From Flavobacterium album (GTDB taxonomy: Bacteria; Bacteroidota; Bacteroidia; Flavobacteriales; Flavobacteriaceae), in NCBI RefSeq assembly GCF_003096035.1, contig NZ_CP029186.1:1687001-1751000 (forward strand): a stretch of DNA of 64,000 bases, written 5' to 3'. Under the pieces are notes generated by a model. It made no database searches, was not told the DNA's origin, and worked only from the letters and a program-made list of their open reading frames with translations. Numbering within the stretch: the stretch's first letter is position 1; each line of letters begins with the position of its first letter. Positions 9,204 to 16,777 of the stretch are shown here, in pieces. The position numbers were made by a program, and so were the translations under genes.

Positions 9204-10232
9204 TTATTTTATAAGTATGCTCCTGAATTTTTGTATGTTTTTTAGTGCCATTCCCGTTCCGCGTACTACGGCCCTCAGCGGGTCTTCGGCGATGTAAACC
9301 GGGAGGTCTGTTTTTTGCGATATCCTCTTGTCGAGACCCCTTAGCATCGATCCGCCGCCTGCAAGGTAAATACCTGTGTTGTAAATATCGGCAGCAAGTT
9401 CGGGAGGGGTTTGCGACAGTGTTTCCATAACCGCATCTTCAATCCGCTGTATCGACTTATCAAGCGCTTTGGCGATCTCGCGGTACGAAACATCAACCTG
9501 TTTCGGCTTACCGGTAAGAAGGTCACGCCCTTGTACCGACATCTCTTCAGGAGGGGTTTCCAGGTCTTCGATGGCGGCCCCTATAGTGATCTTTATTTTT
9601 TCTGCGGTGCTTTCCCCAACAAAAAGGTTGTGCTGGGTCCTCATATAATATACAATGTCGTTGGTAAATACGTCGCCGGCGATCTTAACTGACTTGTCGC
9701 ATACGATACCGCCAAGCGCGATAACTGCGATCTCTGTCGTACCACCGCCTATATCCACGATCATGTTACCTTTTGGCTGCATGATGTCTACCCCAATACC
9801 TATTGCCGCTGCCATCGGCTCATGGATAAGGTATACCTCTTTGCCGTTTACCCTTTCGGCCGATTCCTTAACCGCACGCATCTCCACCTCGGTAATGCCC
9901 GAAGGGATACAGATCACCATGCGAAGTGCAGGGGTGAACAGGCGTTTTTTAAGGGCCGGTATGCTCTTGATGAACATGCTTATCATCTTTTCAGAGGCAT
10001 CAAAATCGGCAATAACACCATCCTTAAGCGGGCGTATGGTCTTTATGTTTTCATGTGTCTTACCCTGCATCATATTGGCCTCTTTACCTACGGCAATGAT
10101 CTTGCCGGTAACGCGGTCGCGCGCCACGATAGAGGGGCTGTCTATGACTACTTTGTCATTATGGATAATTAGGGTATTTGCGGTACCAAGGTCGATGGCA
10201 ATGTCCTCGGTCATGAAGTCAAAAAATCCCAT
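9204..10232 (-). CDS. mreB: Actin-like rod shape protein MreB
   Basis: Cytoplasmic bacterial actin (342 aa) that guides lateral wall synthesis. Nucleotide-binding motifs are plain: IAIDLGTANT at the N-terminus (phosphate 1), MIVDIGGGTTEIAVI near residue 160 (phosphate 2) and YLAGGGSMLRGLD (adenosine). The membrane-binding start MGFFDFMTEDIAID is typical of flavobacterial MreB. It is the first gene of the mreBCD-mrdA-rodA operon; promoter sequences should lie in 10233-10293. Confidence 0.98.
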   Translation of the reverse strand: MGFFDFMTEDIAIDLGTANTLIIHNDKVVIDSPSIVARDRVTGKIIAVGKEANMMQGKTHENIKTIRPLKDGVIADFDASEKMISMFIKSIPALKKRLFTPALRMVICIPSGITEVEMRAVKESAERVNGKEVYLIHEPMAAAIGIGVDIMQPKGNMIVDIGGGTTEIAVIALGGIVCDKSVKIAGDVFTNDIVYYMRTQHNLFVGESTAEKIKITIGAAIEDLETPPEEMSVQGRDLLTGKPKQVDVSYREIAKALDKSIQRIEDAVMETLSQTPPELAADIYNTGIYLAGGGSMLRGLDKRISQKTDLPVYIAEDPLRAVVRGTGMALKNIQKFRSILIK

Positions 10233-10293
10233 ACTGGTGTATTATATTAAGGTTCTGTATTAAAAATTGTTTAAGCCTGTAAAAGTAGTAAAA

Positions 10294-11817
10294 TTAATGT
10301 TTAAAATGACGGGTCCCTGTAAATACCATTGCAACATTATTTTCATTGCAATAATTGATGCTCAACTCGTCTTTTATAGACCCTCCCGGCTGGATAACGG
10401 CTGTGATCCCGGCTTCTTTTGCCAGCTCCACGCAATCCGGGAACGGGAAGAAAGCATCGCTGGCCATAACAGCGCCATTAAGGTCGAAATTGAAGGAAAC
10501 CGCTTTCTCGATTGCCTGCTTCAGGGCATCAACGCGGGAGGTTTGCCCGGTGCCTGCCGCAAGCAACTGCCCGTTTTTTGCAAAAACGATCGTATTCGAC
10601 TTGGTGTTCTTGCATATTTTCGAGGCAAAGATCAGGTCTTCAACTTCCTGTGTAGTAGGTGAAGTTATGGTAACGGTCTTTAGGTGTTCTTTATTGTCGG
10701 TGACATTATCTTTATCTTGGACCAGCAATCCGTTAAGGCAGGTGCGCACCTGTTTCTGCGGAAGCTCCACCTCGTGCTGCACCAGTATGATCCTGTTTTT
10801 CTTTTCCTGTAGTATCGCTGTTGCATCGTCATCATAGGCTGGTGCGATCACCACTTCGCAAAACAGCTTGTTGATATCTTCGGCTGCAGCCTTGTCAATT
10901 TTTTCATTGGATATCAGCACACCGCCAAAAGCCGAAGTAGGATCTCCTGCTAACGCGTCAAGGTAGGCTTCTTTCACCGTACTCCTTGTGGCAAGCCCGC
11001 AGGCGTTGTTGTGTTTCAGGATGGCGAAGGTTGGGCCGTCATTTTTAAATTCATTGATAAGCGTCACGGCAGCGTCTACATCCAGCAAGTTATTGTACGA
11101 AAGCTCTTTTCCGTGGAGCTTGGTAAACATCTTGTCAAATTCGCCAAAGAAAAATCCTTTCTGGTGTGGGTTCTCGCCATAGCGCAGTTCCTGGCCGTTG
11201 CCAACGCTCTGCTTGTAGAACGTTTCCTCTGTATTGAAGTAGTTGAATATGGCAGTGTCGTAATGTGAAGACACATGGAATGCCTTTGTAGCGAAACGCT
11301 TGCGCTCTTCCAGCGTAGTGCCGCCATTATTTTCGGTAAAAGTTTCGAGGAACAGCGAATAATCTTCAACTGAAGCTACGATAACGGTGTCCTTGAAGTT
11401 TTTTGCGGCAGCGCGAATCAGCGATATGCCGCCGATGTCTATTTTCTCGATGATGTCGGCTTCAGAAGCGCCCGACGCCACCGTTTTTTCAAAAGGGTAA
11501 AGGTCAACTATAACAAGGTCGATCTGCGGGATGTTGAATTCTTTCATTTCCTGCACATCGCTTTCGTTGTCCTGGCGGTTCAGTATGCCGCCGAATACTT
11601 TTGGGTGGAGCGTTTTTACCCTTCCGCCAAGGATGGATGGGTAAGAAGTAACGTCTTCTACCGGCACAACAGGTATGCCAAGGTCTTTTATAAACGATTC
11701 GGTACCTCCTGTAGAATAGATAGTTACCTCGTGTTCGTGGAGTTTTTTTACAATAGGTTCAAGGCCTTCTTTATCAAATACGGATATCAGTGCCGATGAA
11801 ATTTTACTTACGCTCAT
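10294..11817 (-). CDS. purH: Bifunctional AICAR transformylase/IMP cyclohydrolase PurH
   Basis: Catalyses the last two steps of IMP synthesis, formylation of AICAR and cyclisation of FAICAR (507 aa). The N-terminal MGS-like cyclohydrolase domain shows LISVFDKEGL, YSTGGT and GGRVKTLHPKVFGGIL. The C-terminal transformylase shows LRYGENPHQKGFFF, LKHNNACGLA, SDAFFPFPDCVE and IQPGGSIKDE. The ending TGTRHFKH is the canonical PurH C-terminus. A strong promoter match lies 23 bp upstream (11840-11871). It is divergent from the permease at 11941. Confidence 0.97.
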   Translation of the reverse strand: MSVSKISSALISVFDKEGLEPIVKKLHEHEVTIYSTGGTESFIKDLGIPVVPVEDVTSYPSILGGRVKTLHPKVFGGILNRQDNESDVQEMKEFNIPQIDLVIVDLYPFEKTVASGASEADIIEKIDIGGISLIRAAAKNFKDTVIVASVEDYSLFLETFTENNGGTTLEERKRFATKAFHVSSHYDTAIFNYFNTEETFYKQSVGNGQELRYGENPHQKGFFFGEFDKMFTKLHGKELSYNNLLDVDAAVTLINEFKNDGPTFAILKHNNACGLATRSTVKEAYLDALAGDPTSAFGGVLISNEKIDKAAAEDINKLFCEVVIAPAYDDDATAILQEKKNRIILVQHEVELPQKQVRTCLNGLLVQDKDNVTDNKEHLKTVTITSPTTQEVEDLIFASKICKNTKSNTIVFAKNGQLLAAGTGQTSRVDALKQAIEKAVSFNFDLNGAVMASDAFFPFPDCVELAKEAGITAVIQPGGSIKDELSINYCNENNVAMVFTGTRHFKH

Positions 11818-11839
11818 GTTGTTGTGTGTTTTGAAGTTG

Positions 11840-11871
11840 CAAAAGTAGTTATTACTGGCTTAACATTCAAA
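11840..11871 (-). promoter_or_regulatory. purH promoter, Bacteroidota sigma type
   Basis: Read on the minus strand: TTTG, then 20 bp, then TACTTTTG, an exact match to the -33 TTTG / -7 TAnnTTTG consensus known for Bacteroidota. It implies a leader of about 15-20 nt before the purH ATG. Confidence 0.8.
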
Positions 11872-11940
11872 AGCAGTGAAGTCTAAATTTGAGTGATTTT
11901 TTAAAAATTTATCGCTTTATGATACGCGGTTTTTAAAAAA

Positions 11941-13224
11941 ATGCAGAATTTTACGCAAGACAATATTATAAGTATGCTGCTATACCTCCGTTTGTTAAAA
12001 GAAAGCTTTGCATTTGCCATGAATGCGCTCAGGAATAACATGCTCCGGACGTTCCTTTCGCTCCTTGGTGTGACCGTTGGGATCTTCTCGATCATAGCTG
12101 TTCTTGCTGCTGTCGACTCGCTTGACCGGAAGATCAAGTCTGATATGAGCAGTGTCGACAAAAACACGATGTACCTGAAACGCTTCTCTTTCGGGCCATC
12201 TGAAATACCGCGGTGGAAACGCGAGCAGTTCCCCGACGTGAGTTACGACGAATACCAATACCTTAAAGGCTCGGTAAAGTCGGCACAGGATATGGCTTTC
12301 CAGATTTTTACTAAAAACGAAACGGTAAAATATAATGACCAGTCAGTAAGCAGTATCAATATGGTGCCGGTTTCGTTTGAATTTTCCAATATTCAGAGCG
12401 TTAAAATAGAGCATGGCCGTTTTTATAATGAAGCCGAATCAAACTCCGGCTCGGGTGTTGCGGTCATTGGATATGAAATAGCCCAAAAGCTCTTCGGGAA
12501 TGAAAACCCGCTTGAAAAAAAGATACGTGTGTACGGGCGAAAGCTGACGGTTATTGGCGTGATCGAAAAGCAGGGGGCAGGCACGTTTGGGCAAAGCAAC
12601 GACACATCTATATTTTTTCCTGTAAATTTCCTGAGGAAAATGTATGGCGACCATAACGACTTTATGACCCCTGTAATTGTAATAAAGCCTTTCCCCGGAG
12701 AAGATGCTGAAGCCGTTAAGGCCGAAGTGACCCAGAAACTCCGTGCTTACAGGGGAATTAAGAACGGAGAGATAGACAATTTCATGATCGATATCCTTGC
12801 CGGCTTCACCGAACTGATCGACCAGATGATCGGGATGATGAACAAAGTAGGGTGGGGCATCAGCTTCTTTTCGCTTTTGGTAGGAGGCTTCGGTATTGCC
12901 AATATTATGTTTGTTTCGGTAAAAGAGCGTACCAACCTTATAGGTATCCAAAAAGCGCTTGGCGCCAAAAATAAATTCATATTGTTCCAGTTCCTTTTCG
13001 AGGCGGTAATCCTTTCTGTGATTGGAGGCATCGTGGGTATGCTGCTGGTGTGGGGCATTACCATATTGCTGACTAAAGTATTTGAGTTTGAATTTGTGCT
13101 GGGCCTTGGCAACGTTATCATAGGTACGGGGCTGGCTATGGCTATCGGGCTTGTTTCAGGAATACTCCCGGCTATATCGGCCTCAAGGCTGGACCCTGTG
13201 GAAGCGATTCGCAGCGGGATGTAA
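11941..13224 (+). CDS. ABC transporter permease, MacB/FtsX type
   Basis: Membrane subunit of a type VII (MacB-like) ABC system (427 aa). An N-terminal cytoplasmic amphipathic segment and TM1 (FLSLLGVTVGIFSIIAVLAA, about residues 40-60) precede a periplasmic core domain (about 65-290). Three C-terminal TM helices then form the FtsX domain, ending in the hallmark SGILPAISASRLDPVEAIR. A start at the internal ATG at 11974 (MLLYLRLLKE) is equally plausible. No ATPase gene is adjacent, so export substrate and partner are unknown. A TAAATTTG box (11884-11891) may be its -7 element. Confidence 0.9.
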   Translation: MQNFTQDNIISMLLYLRLLKESFAFAMNALRNNMLRTFLSLLGVTVGIFSIIAVLAAVDSLDRKIKSDMSSVDKNTMYLKRFSFGPSEIPRWKREQFPDVSYDEYQYLKGSVKSAQDMAFQIFTKNETVKYNDQSVSSINMVPVSFEFSNIQSVKIEHGRFYNEAESNSGSGVAVIGYEIAQKLFGNENPLEKKIRVYGRKLTVIGVIEKQGAGTFGQSNDTSIFFPVNFLRKMYGDHNDFMTPVIVIKPFPGEDAEAVKAEVTQKLRAYRGIKNGEIDNFMIDILAGFTELIDQMIGMMNKVGWGISFFSLLVGGFGIANIMFVSVKERTNLIGIQKALGAKNKFILFQFLFEAVILSVIGGIVGMLLVWGITILLTKVFEFEFVLGLGNVIIGTGLAMAIGLVSGILPAISASRLDPVEAIRSGM

Positions 13225-13230
13225 AAAAAT

Positions 13231-13262
13231 GCGATACGGTAATGCCCCCAATACCGTATCGC
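13231..13262. terminator. Perfect 11-bp inverted repeat
   Basis: Arms GCGATACGGTA and TACCGTATCGC flank a 10-nt loop. It begins 7 bp after the permease stop. The seven A residues before it would give a U-run for minus-strand transcripts; for the plus strand no U-run follows. Probably a hairpin at the 3' end of the permease message and a back-up minus-strand terminator. Confidence 0.5.
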
Positions 13263-13501
13263 TGTACAATTTGTAAATTGCTGAAAGAATATATTCTCTT
13301 GCTGATATATTCAGGTGCAAACTAACTGTTTTTACACCAGAAATTGTAGTTTTAAGTATAGACAAAACCGTGACAAAAATGCATTTCACGCTGTTTTTTA
13401 TACAGATTACGACAATTCGGAGAAGAGTAGTTTATTAATAGGTGATTTGGACTACTAGTTTATCTGAGAAGAACATTCGATATATTTATTTACCGCTAAA
13501 G

Positions 13502-13542
13502 AAAATCTGCATTTATCTGCCTAATCTGTGTCATCCGCGTTC
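13502..13542. repeat. AATCTGC/ATCCGC word tract, copy 2
   Basis: Words AAAATCTGC, ATTTATCTGC, CTAATCTGTG and TCATCCGCGTTCC in an otherwise AT-rich 396-bp gap (13225-13620). Apart from this tract and two hairpins I see nothing gene-like in the gap. Confidence 0.75.
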
Positions 13543-13585
13543 CATAAAAGATAGCTTTACAATGACGGATTGTTAAAAATTATCC

Positions 13586-13612
13586 ATAAAAAATCCCGCC
13601 ATCTGCGGGATT
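13586..13612 (-). terminator. accD terminator
   Basis: Stem arms AATCCCGC (13592-13599) and GCGGGATT (13605-13612), 5-nt loop. On the minus strand the stem is followed by TTTTTATGG, so it is an intrinsic terminator 8 bp after the accD stop. Confidence 0.85.
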
Positions 13613-13620
13613 CCTATTAT

Positions 13621-14475
13621 CTATCGTATCGGCTGATTCTGTATCAGATCCAGGTAAAGATTTATTTTATCTTTCAGTTCCTTTCGAGGGGTGATGAAAT
13701 CCAGGAACCCATGCTCAAGTACGAACTCTGCGGTCTGGAAACCTTCCGGCAGGTCTTTACCGGTGGTGTCTTTCACAACTCTTGGGCCTGCAAAGCCTAT
13801 CAGTGCTCCCGGCTCAGAGATGTTTACGTCGCCCAGCATCGCATAGGATGCAGTTGTTCCTCCTGTTGTAGGGTCGGTACAAAGCGAAATATACGGTATG
13901 CCTGCATCCGCAAGCTGTGCGAGTTTGGCCGATGTCTTGGCAAGCTGCATCAGCGAGTAGGCTGCTTCCATCATCCTTGCGCCGCCAGATTTAGAAATCA
14001 TCAGGAACGGGATTTTGTTTTTTATAGAGTGGTCTATGGCGCGGGCAATTTTCTCACCAACCACAGCACCCATCGAGCCGCCGATGAAAGAGAAGTCCAT
14101 ACAGGCGATTACGATGTCTTTGCCTTTCGACTTTCCTACAGCTGTCCTTACGGCATCCTTCAGTTTTGTTTTCTCCATAGCATCTTTCAGCCTGTCGCCA
14201 TACTTCTTGGTATCAACAAACTTAAGCGTGTCCTTGGATGTCATATCCTTGTCAAGCTCCTTAAATTCGTTGTTGTCAAACAGGATGTTAAAGTACTCCT
14301 TGCTGCCTATCCTTACATGGTAGCCGTCTTCAGGGCTTACGTAAAAATTTTTGGCAAGCTCATCTGCATCTACTATTTTACCGGTAGGCGATTTGTACCA
14401 TAATCCTTTCGGTACATCTTTCTTGTCTTCGGTAGCTGTTGTTATCCCTTTTTCCGTTCTTTTAAACCAAGCCAT
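13621..14475 (-). CDS. accD: Acetyl-CoA carboxylase carboxyltransferase beta subunit
   Basis: Beta half of the carboxyltransferase that makes malonyl-CoA (284 aa from the ATG at 14475). The crotonase-like core is clear: [58 protein letters not shown] and [12 protein letters not shown]. The N-terminal region, where the E. coli protein has a four-cysteine zinc finger, reads [20 protein letters not shown] and contains no cysteine; I recall the same loss in other flavobacterial AccD. The upstream in-frame ATG at 14535 would add 20 residues encoded by a word repeat, so it is rejected. Confidence 0.96.
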   Translation of the reverse strand: MAWFKRTEKGITTATEDKKDVPKGLWYKSPTGKIVDADELAKNFYVSPEDGYHVRIGSKEYFNILFDNNEFKELDKDMTSKDTLKFVDTKKYGDRLKDAMEKTKLKDAVRTAVGKSKGKDIVIACMDFSFIGGSMGAVVGEKIARAIDHSIKNKIPFLMISKSGGARMMEAAYSLMQLAKTSAKLAQLADAGIPYISLCTDPTTGGTTASYAMLGDVNISEPGALIGFAGPRVVKDTTGKDLPEGFQTAEFVLEHGFLDFITPRKELKDKINLYLDLIQNQPIR

Positions 14476-14492
14476 AATTCTTTTGGATTTGT

Positions 14493-14553
14493 GGGTTGTC
14501 AATTGCCGGTTGTCAGGCATTCCATCAACCGGCAACTATCAACCATCAACTAT
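14493..14553. repeat. CCGGTTGTC / CCGGCAACTATCAACC word tract
   Basis: Text-like spacer between fbaA and accD made of repeats of the words GCCGGTTGTC and CAACTATCAACCATCAACTA. A related tract lies at 53361-53415 between metH and metF. Confidence 0.7.
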
Positions 14554-14556
14554 ATA

Positions 14557-15624
14557 TTATAATGTATTTACGTTGTTAAGGTCGGCAAAAGCCTGCTCCA
14601 GCCTTTTGTTGAAAGTCAGTTCGCCTTCGCGCACCCATTTCCTTGGGTCATAATGTTTTTTGTTTGGCGACTCCGGCCCGTCAGGGCTGCCTATCTGTGT
14701 TTTCAGGTAGTCGATCTTAGAAGTCATATAATCACGGATACCTTCGGTAAATGCAAATTGCAGGTCGGTATCAATATTCATTTTGATAACACCATACGAA
14801 ATAGCTTCCCTGATTTCCTCAAGTGTTGAGCCTGATCCACCGTGGAATACAAAATCTACAGGGTTTGGACCTGTGTTGAATTTGTTCTGTACATATTCCT
14901 GTGAGTTTCTTAGGATTTTCGGTGTAAGCTTCACGTTACCCGGTTTGTATACGCCGTGTACGTTCCCGAAAGCAGCAGCGATGGTAAATTTGTCTGACAC
15001 TTTCATAAGTTTCTCATAAGTATGTGCTACCTCTTCAGGCTGGGTGTATAGTTTTGAGCTGTCGACATCAGAGTTATCAACGCCATCTTCCTCACCGCCC
15101 GTAATGCCCAGCTCGATTTCAAGGGTCATGCCCATTTTGCTCATCCTTTTAAGGTACTGTACGCAGATTTCTATATTCTCTTCCAAAGGCTCTTCCGAAA
15201 GGTCAAGCATGTGCGAGCTGAACAATGGTTTTCCTGTTTCGGCAAAATGCTTTTCGCTGGCATCAAGAAGCCCATCTACCCACGGAAGCAGTTTTTTCGC
15301 GCAATGGTCGGTATGTAGTATCACTGTTGCGCCATACGCTTCAGCAAGGGTGTGTATGTGTTTTGCACCGGCAATGGCTCCAAGGATGGCTGCACGTTCT
15401 CCTTCATTAGAAAGTCCTTTGCCCGCATTAAAGGCAGCGCCGCCGTTAGAGAACTGGATAATTACAGGGGCTTTTAGTTTTGCCGCTGTTTCAAGCACAC
15501 CGTTAATGGTGCTTGAGCCGGTTACGTTTACTGCCGGAAGGGCAAAACCTTTCTCTTTGGCATATTTAAAGATCTCCTGAACCTGGTCTCCCGTTGCTAC
15601 GCCGGGCTTAATATTGTGGGCCAT
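14557..15624 (-). CDS. fbaA: Class II fructose-bisphosphate aldolase
   Basis: Zinc-dependent aldolase of glycolysis and gluconeogenesis (355 aa, the length of the long E. coli FbaA type). Metal and active-site motifs are intact: VILHTDHCAKKLLPW with the catalytic Asp and first His ligand, FGNVHGVYKPGNV with a His ligand, VFHGGSGSTLEEI with the third His and the phosphate loop, and KMNIDTDLQFAFTEGIRDY. It lies upstream of accD on the same strand, separated by 81 bp of repeat. A -7 box is at 15654-15661. Confidence 0.97.
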   Translation of the reverse strand: MAHNIKPGVATGDQVQEIFKYAKEKGFALPAVNVTGSSTINGVLETAAKLKAPVIIQFSNGGAAFNAGKGLSNEGERAAILGAIAGAKHIHTLAEAYGATVILHTDHCAKKLLPWVDGLLDASEKHFAETGKPLFSSHMLDLSEEPLEENIEICVQYLKRMSKMGMTLEIELGITGGEEDGVDNSDVDSSKLYTQPEEVAHTYEKLMKVSDKFTIAAAFGNVHGVYKPGNVKLTPKILRNSQEYVQNKFNTGPNPVDFVFHGGSGSTLEEIREAISYGVIKMNIDTDLQFAFTEGIRDYMTSKIDYLKTQIGSPDGPESPNKKHYDPRKWVREGELTFNKRLEQAFADLNNVNTL

Positions 15625-15653
15625 TGTTTTTTGGGTTTTAGAAAATTGATTTA

Positions 15654-15661
15654 CAAAAATA
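15654..15661 (-). promoter_or_regulatory. fbaA -7 element
   Basis: TATTTTTG on the minus strand matches TAnnTTTG exactly, 29 bp before the fbaA ATG. The -33 element is poor (TTTC 22-23 bp upstream). Confidence 0.55.
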
Positions 15662-15707
15662 CTATTTTTATTTTGAGACGGTTGAAATTTTCGAGAAATA
15701 ATGGATA

Positions 15708-16175
15708 TTAAACGGCTACGAGATTCCTGTAATCGAATTTTTGATATTCTTTTATTTTCTTCTCTTCTTTCTTCAATTCAATAAGTTCATTCTTTACCTG
15801 GATACGGTACCAGTATTCCGGCCTGGTGTGCGAAAAAGCGCTAAGTTTTAAAACAACCTCCGCATTTAGTTTTCGCTCACCCGATAAGTATTTATGTAAA
15901 TTGCTGTCCTTCATCTCAAAATAAGCCGCCAGTTCTTTTTTTGTTAGATTAAGGGCTTTCAGGTACATTTTTACAAAATCCAGCACCTTAAGTATTTCAC
16001 TGTTTTCATCCTCGCTTTGGATATAATCTTCAAGAGTATAGCTAATTGCCAATAGCTTGTTGGCTAATTGGCGCTCTTTTGATTGCAGGGCTGATTGGTC
16101 GGCAATAAAATCTTTTAGCTCCTCTTTCTTCTTTGGATTAAAAACCTCTTCAAATTTAATTTCTTTCCTAGCCAT
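15708..16175 (-). CDS. HTH (Xre/HigA-like) protein, antitoxin-like partner
   Basis: 155-residue DNA-binding protein. The helix-turn-helix lies at about residues 75-120 (LTKKELAAYFEMKDSNLHKY, LSGERKLNAEVVLKLSAFS), followed by RPEYWYRIQVKNEL as in HigA-type addiction-module antidotes. A charged helical N-terminus precedes it. It starts 4 bp after the stop of the frameshifted gene at 16180-16691, the toxin-first order seen in higBA. It is intact while its partner is broken. A role as autoregulatory antitoxin is inferred, not proven. Confidence 0.75.
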   Translation of the reverse strand: MARKEIKFEEVFNPKKKEELKDFIADQSALQSKERQLANKLLAISYTLEDYIQSEDENSEILKVLDFVKMYLKALNLTKKELAAYFEMKDSNLHKYLSGERKLNAEVVLKLSAFSHTRPEYWYRIQVKNELIELKKEEKKIKEYQKFDYRNLVAV

Positions 16176-16179
16176 AATT

Positions 16180-16691
16180 TTAATTTAAAAATTCCTCGAT
16201 TAATTTTTGTCCTCCCTCAGGTGGGATAACCATTGTGGTTTCCCCAAATCTTTTAGCATGGTATTTTTGGGAATAATTGGCCATCAGTTTTATTTCAGCT
16301 TCTTTGTCTTCTTCCAAGACATCAAATGCCAGCCAGCCTCTGTAAATATCATTTCCTTTAATGAAGCTCAATCTGCAGGCAAAGGCGATTAAACAGCCTG
16401 CAACTCTTTCAAATTCTTTATCTTTTCCCTGATTATGCGGTGCAATTTCAACAAAAGCCATATAAGGCTCAATCTTATCTTTCATTTCAAAAATCAGGCA
16501 GCCTTCAATTATATGAGGTGAATCTTCCTTTATGAGCACATAAGTTTCAAGTCTGCGGTTTTGGAATGCTTCTTAAAATTGAACCTCCAGCCATCCACCA
16601 TTGATGGAAGGCTTAACCTTGTGGATTTAGCATCTAAAATATCAGCGTCTATAAGTAGATTTCCGTCTAATTTTAATATTTTGACTTTCAT
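16180..16691 (-). pseudogene. Frameshifted partner gene of the HTH protein (about 170 aa when restored)
   Basis: Two overlapping frames make one gene. From the ATG at 16691, one frame encodes MKVKILKLDGNLLIDADILD... up to KHSKTAD and then hits a stop at about 16533. The downstream frame begins LETYVLIKEDSPHIIEGC and runs to 16180. Adding one base near 16549-16553 (GACTTGAA to GACTTTGAA) joins them into 170 residues, and the span (512 nt) is exactly one base short of a multiple of three. I do not recognise the family; the context suggests a toxin or TA-associated protein. The frameshift may be real or a homopolymer error. Confidence 0.7.
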
Positions 16692-16777
16692 TTACATGAT
16701 TAATACTACTACAAAGATAATAAATAATTATACAAATCGTATAATTGGTAAATTGTTTTCTTAGGTTTGGGAGATTA

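Noticed and set aside
13570..14403. A 277-codon frame opposite accD
   Set aside because: accD on the other strand is complete with all family motifs and its own terminator.
14493..14553. Possible CRISPR-like repeat in word tracts
   Set aside because: Words are short, irregular and lack constant-length spacers; no cas gene is in the window.
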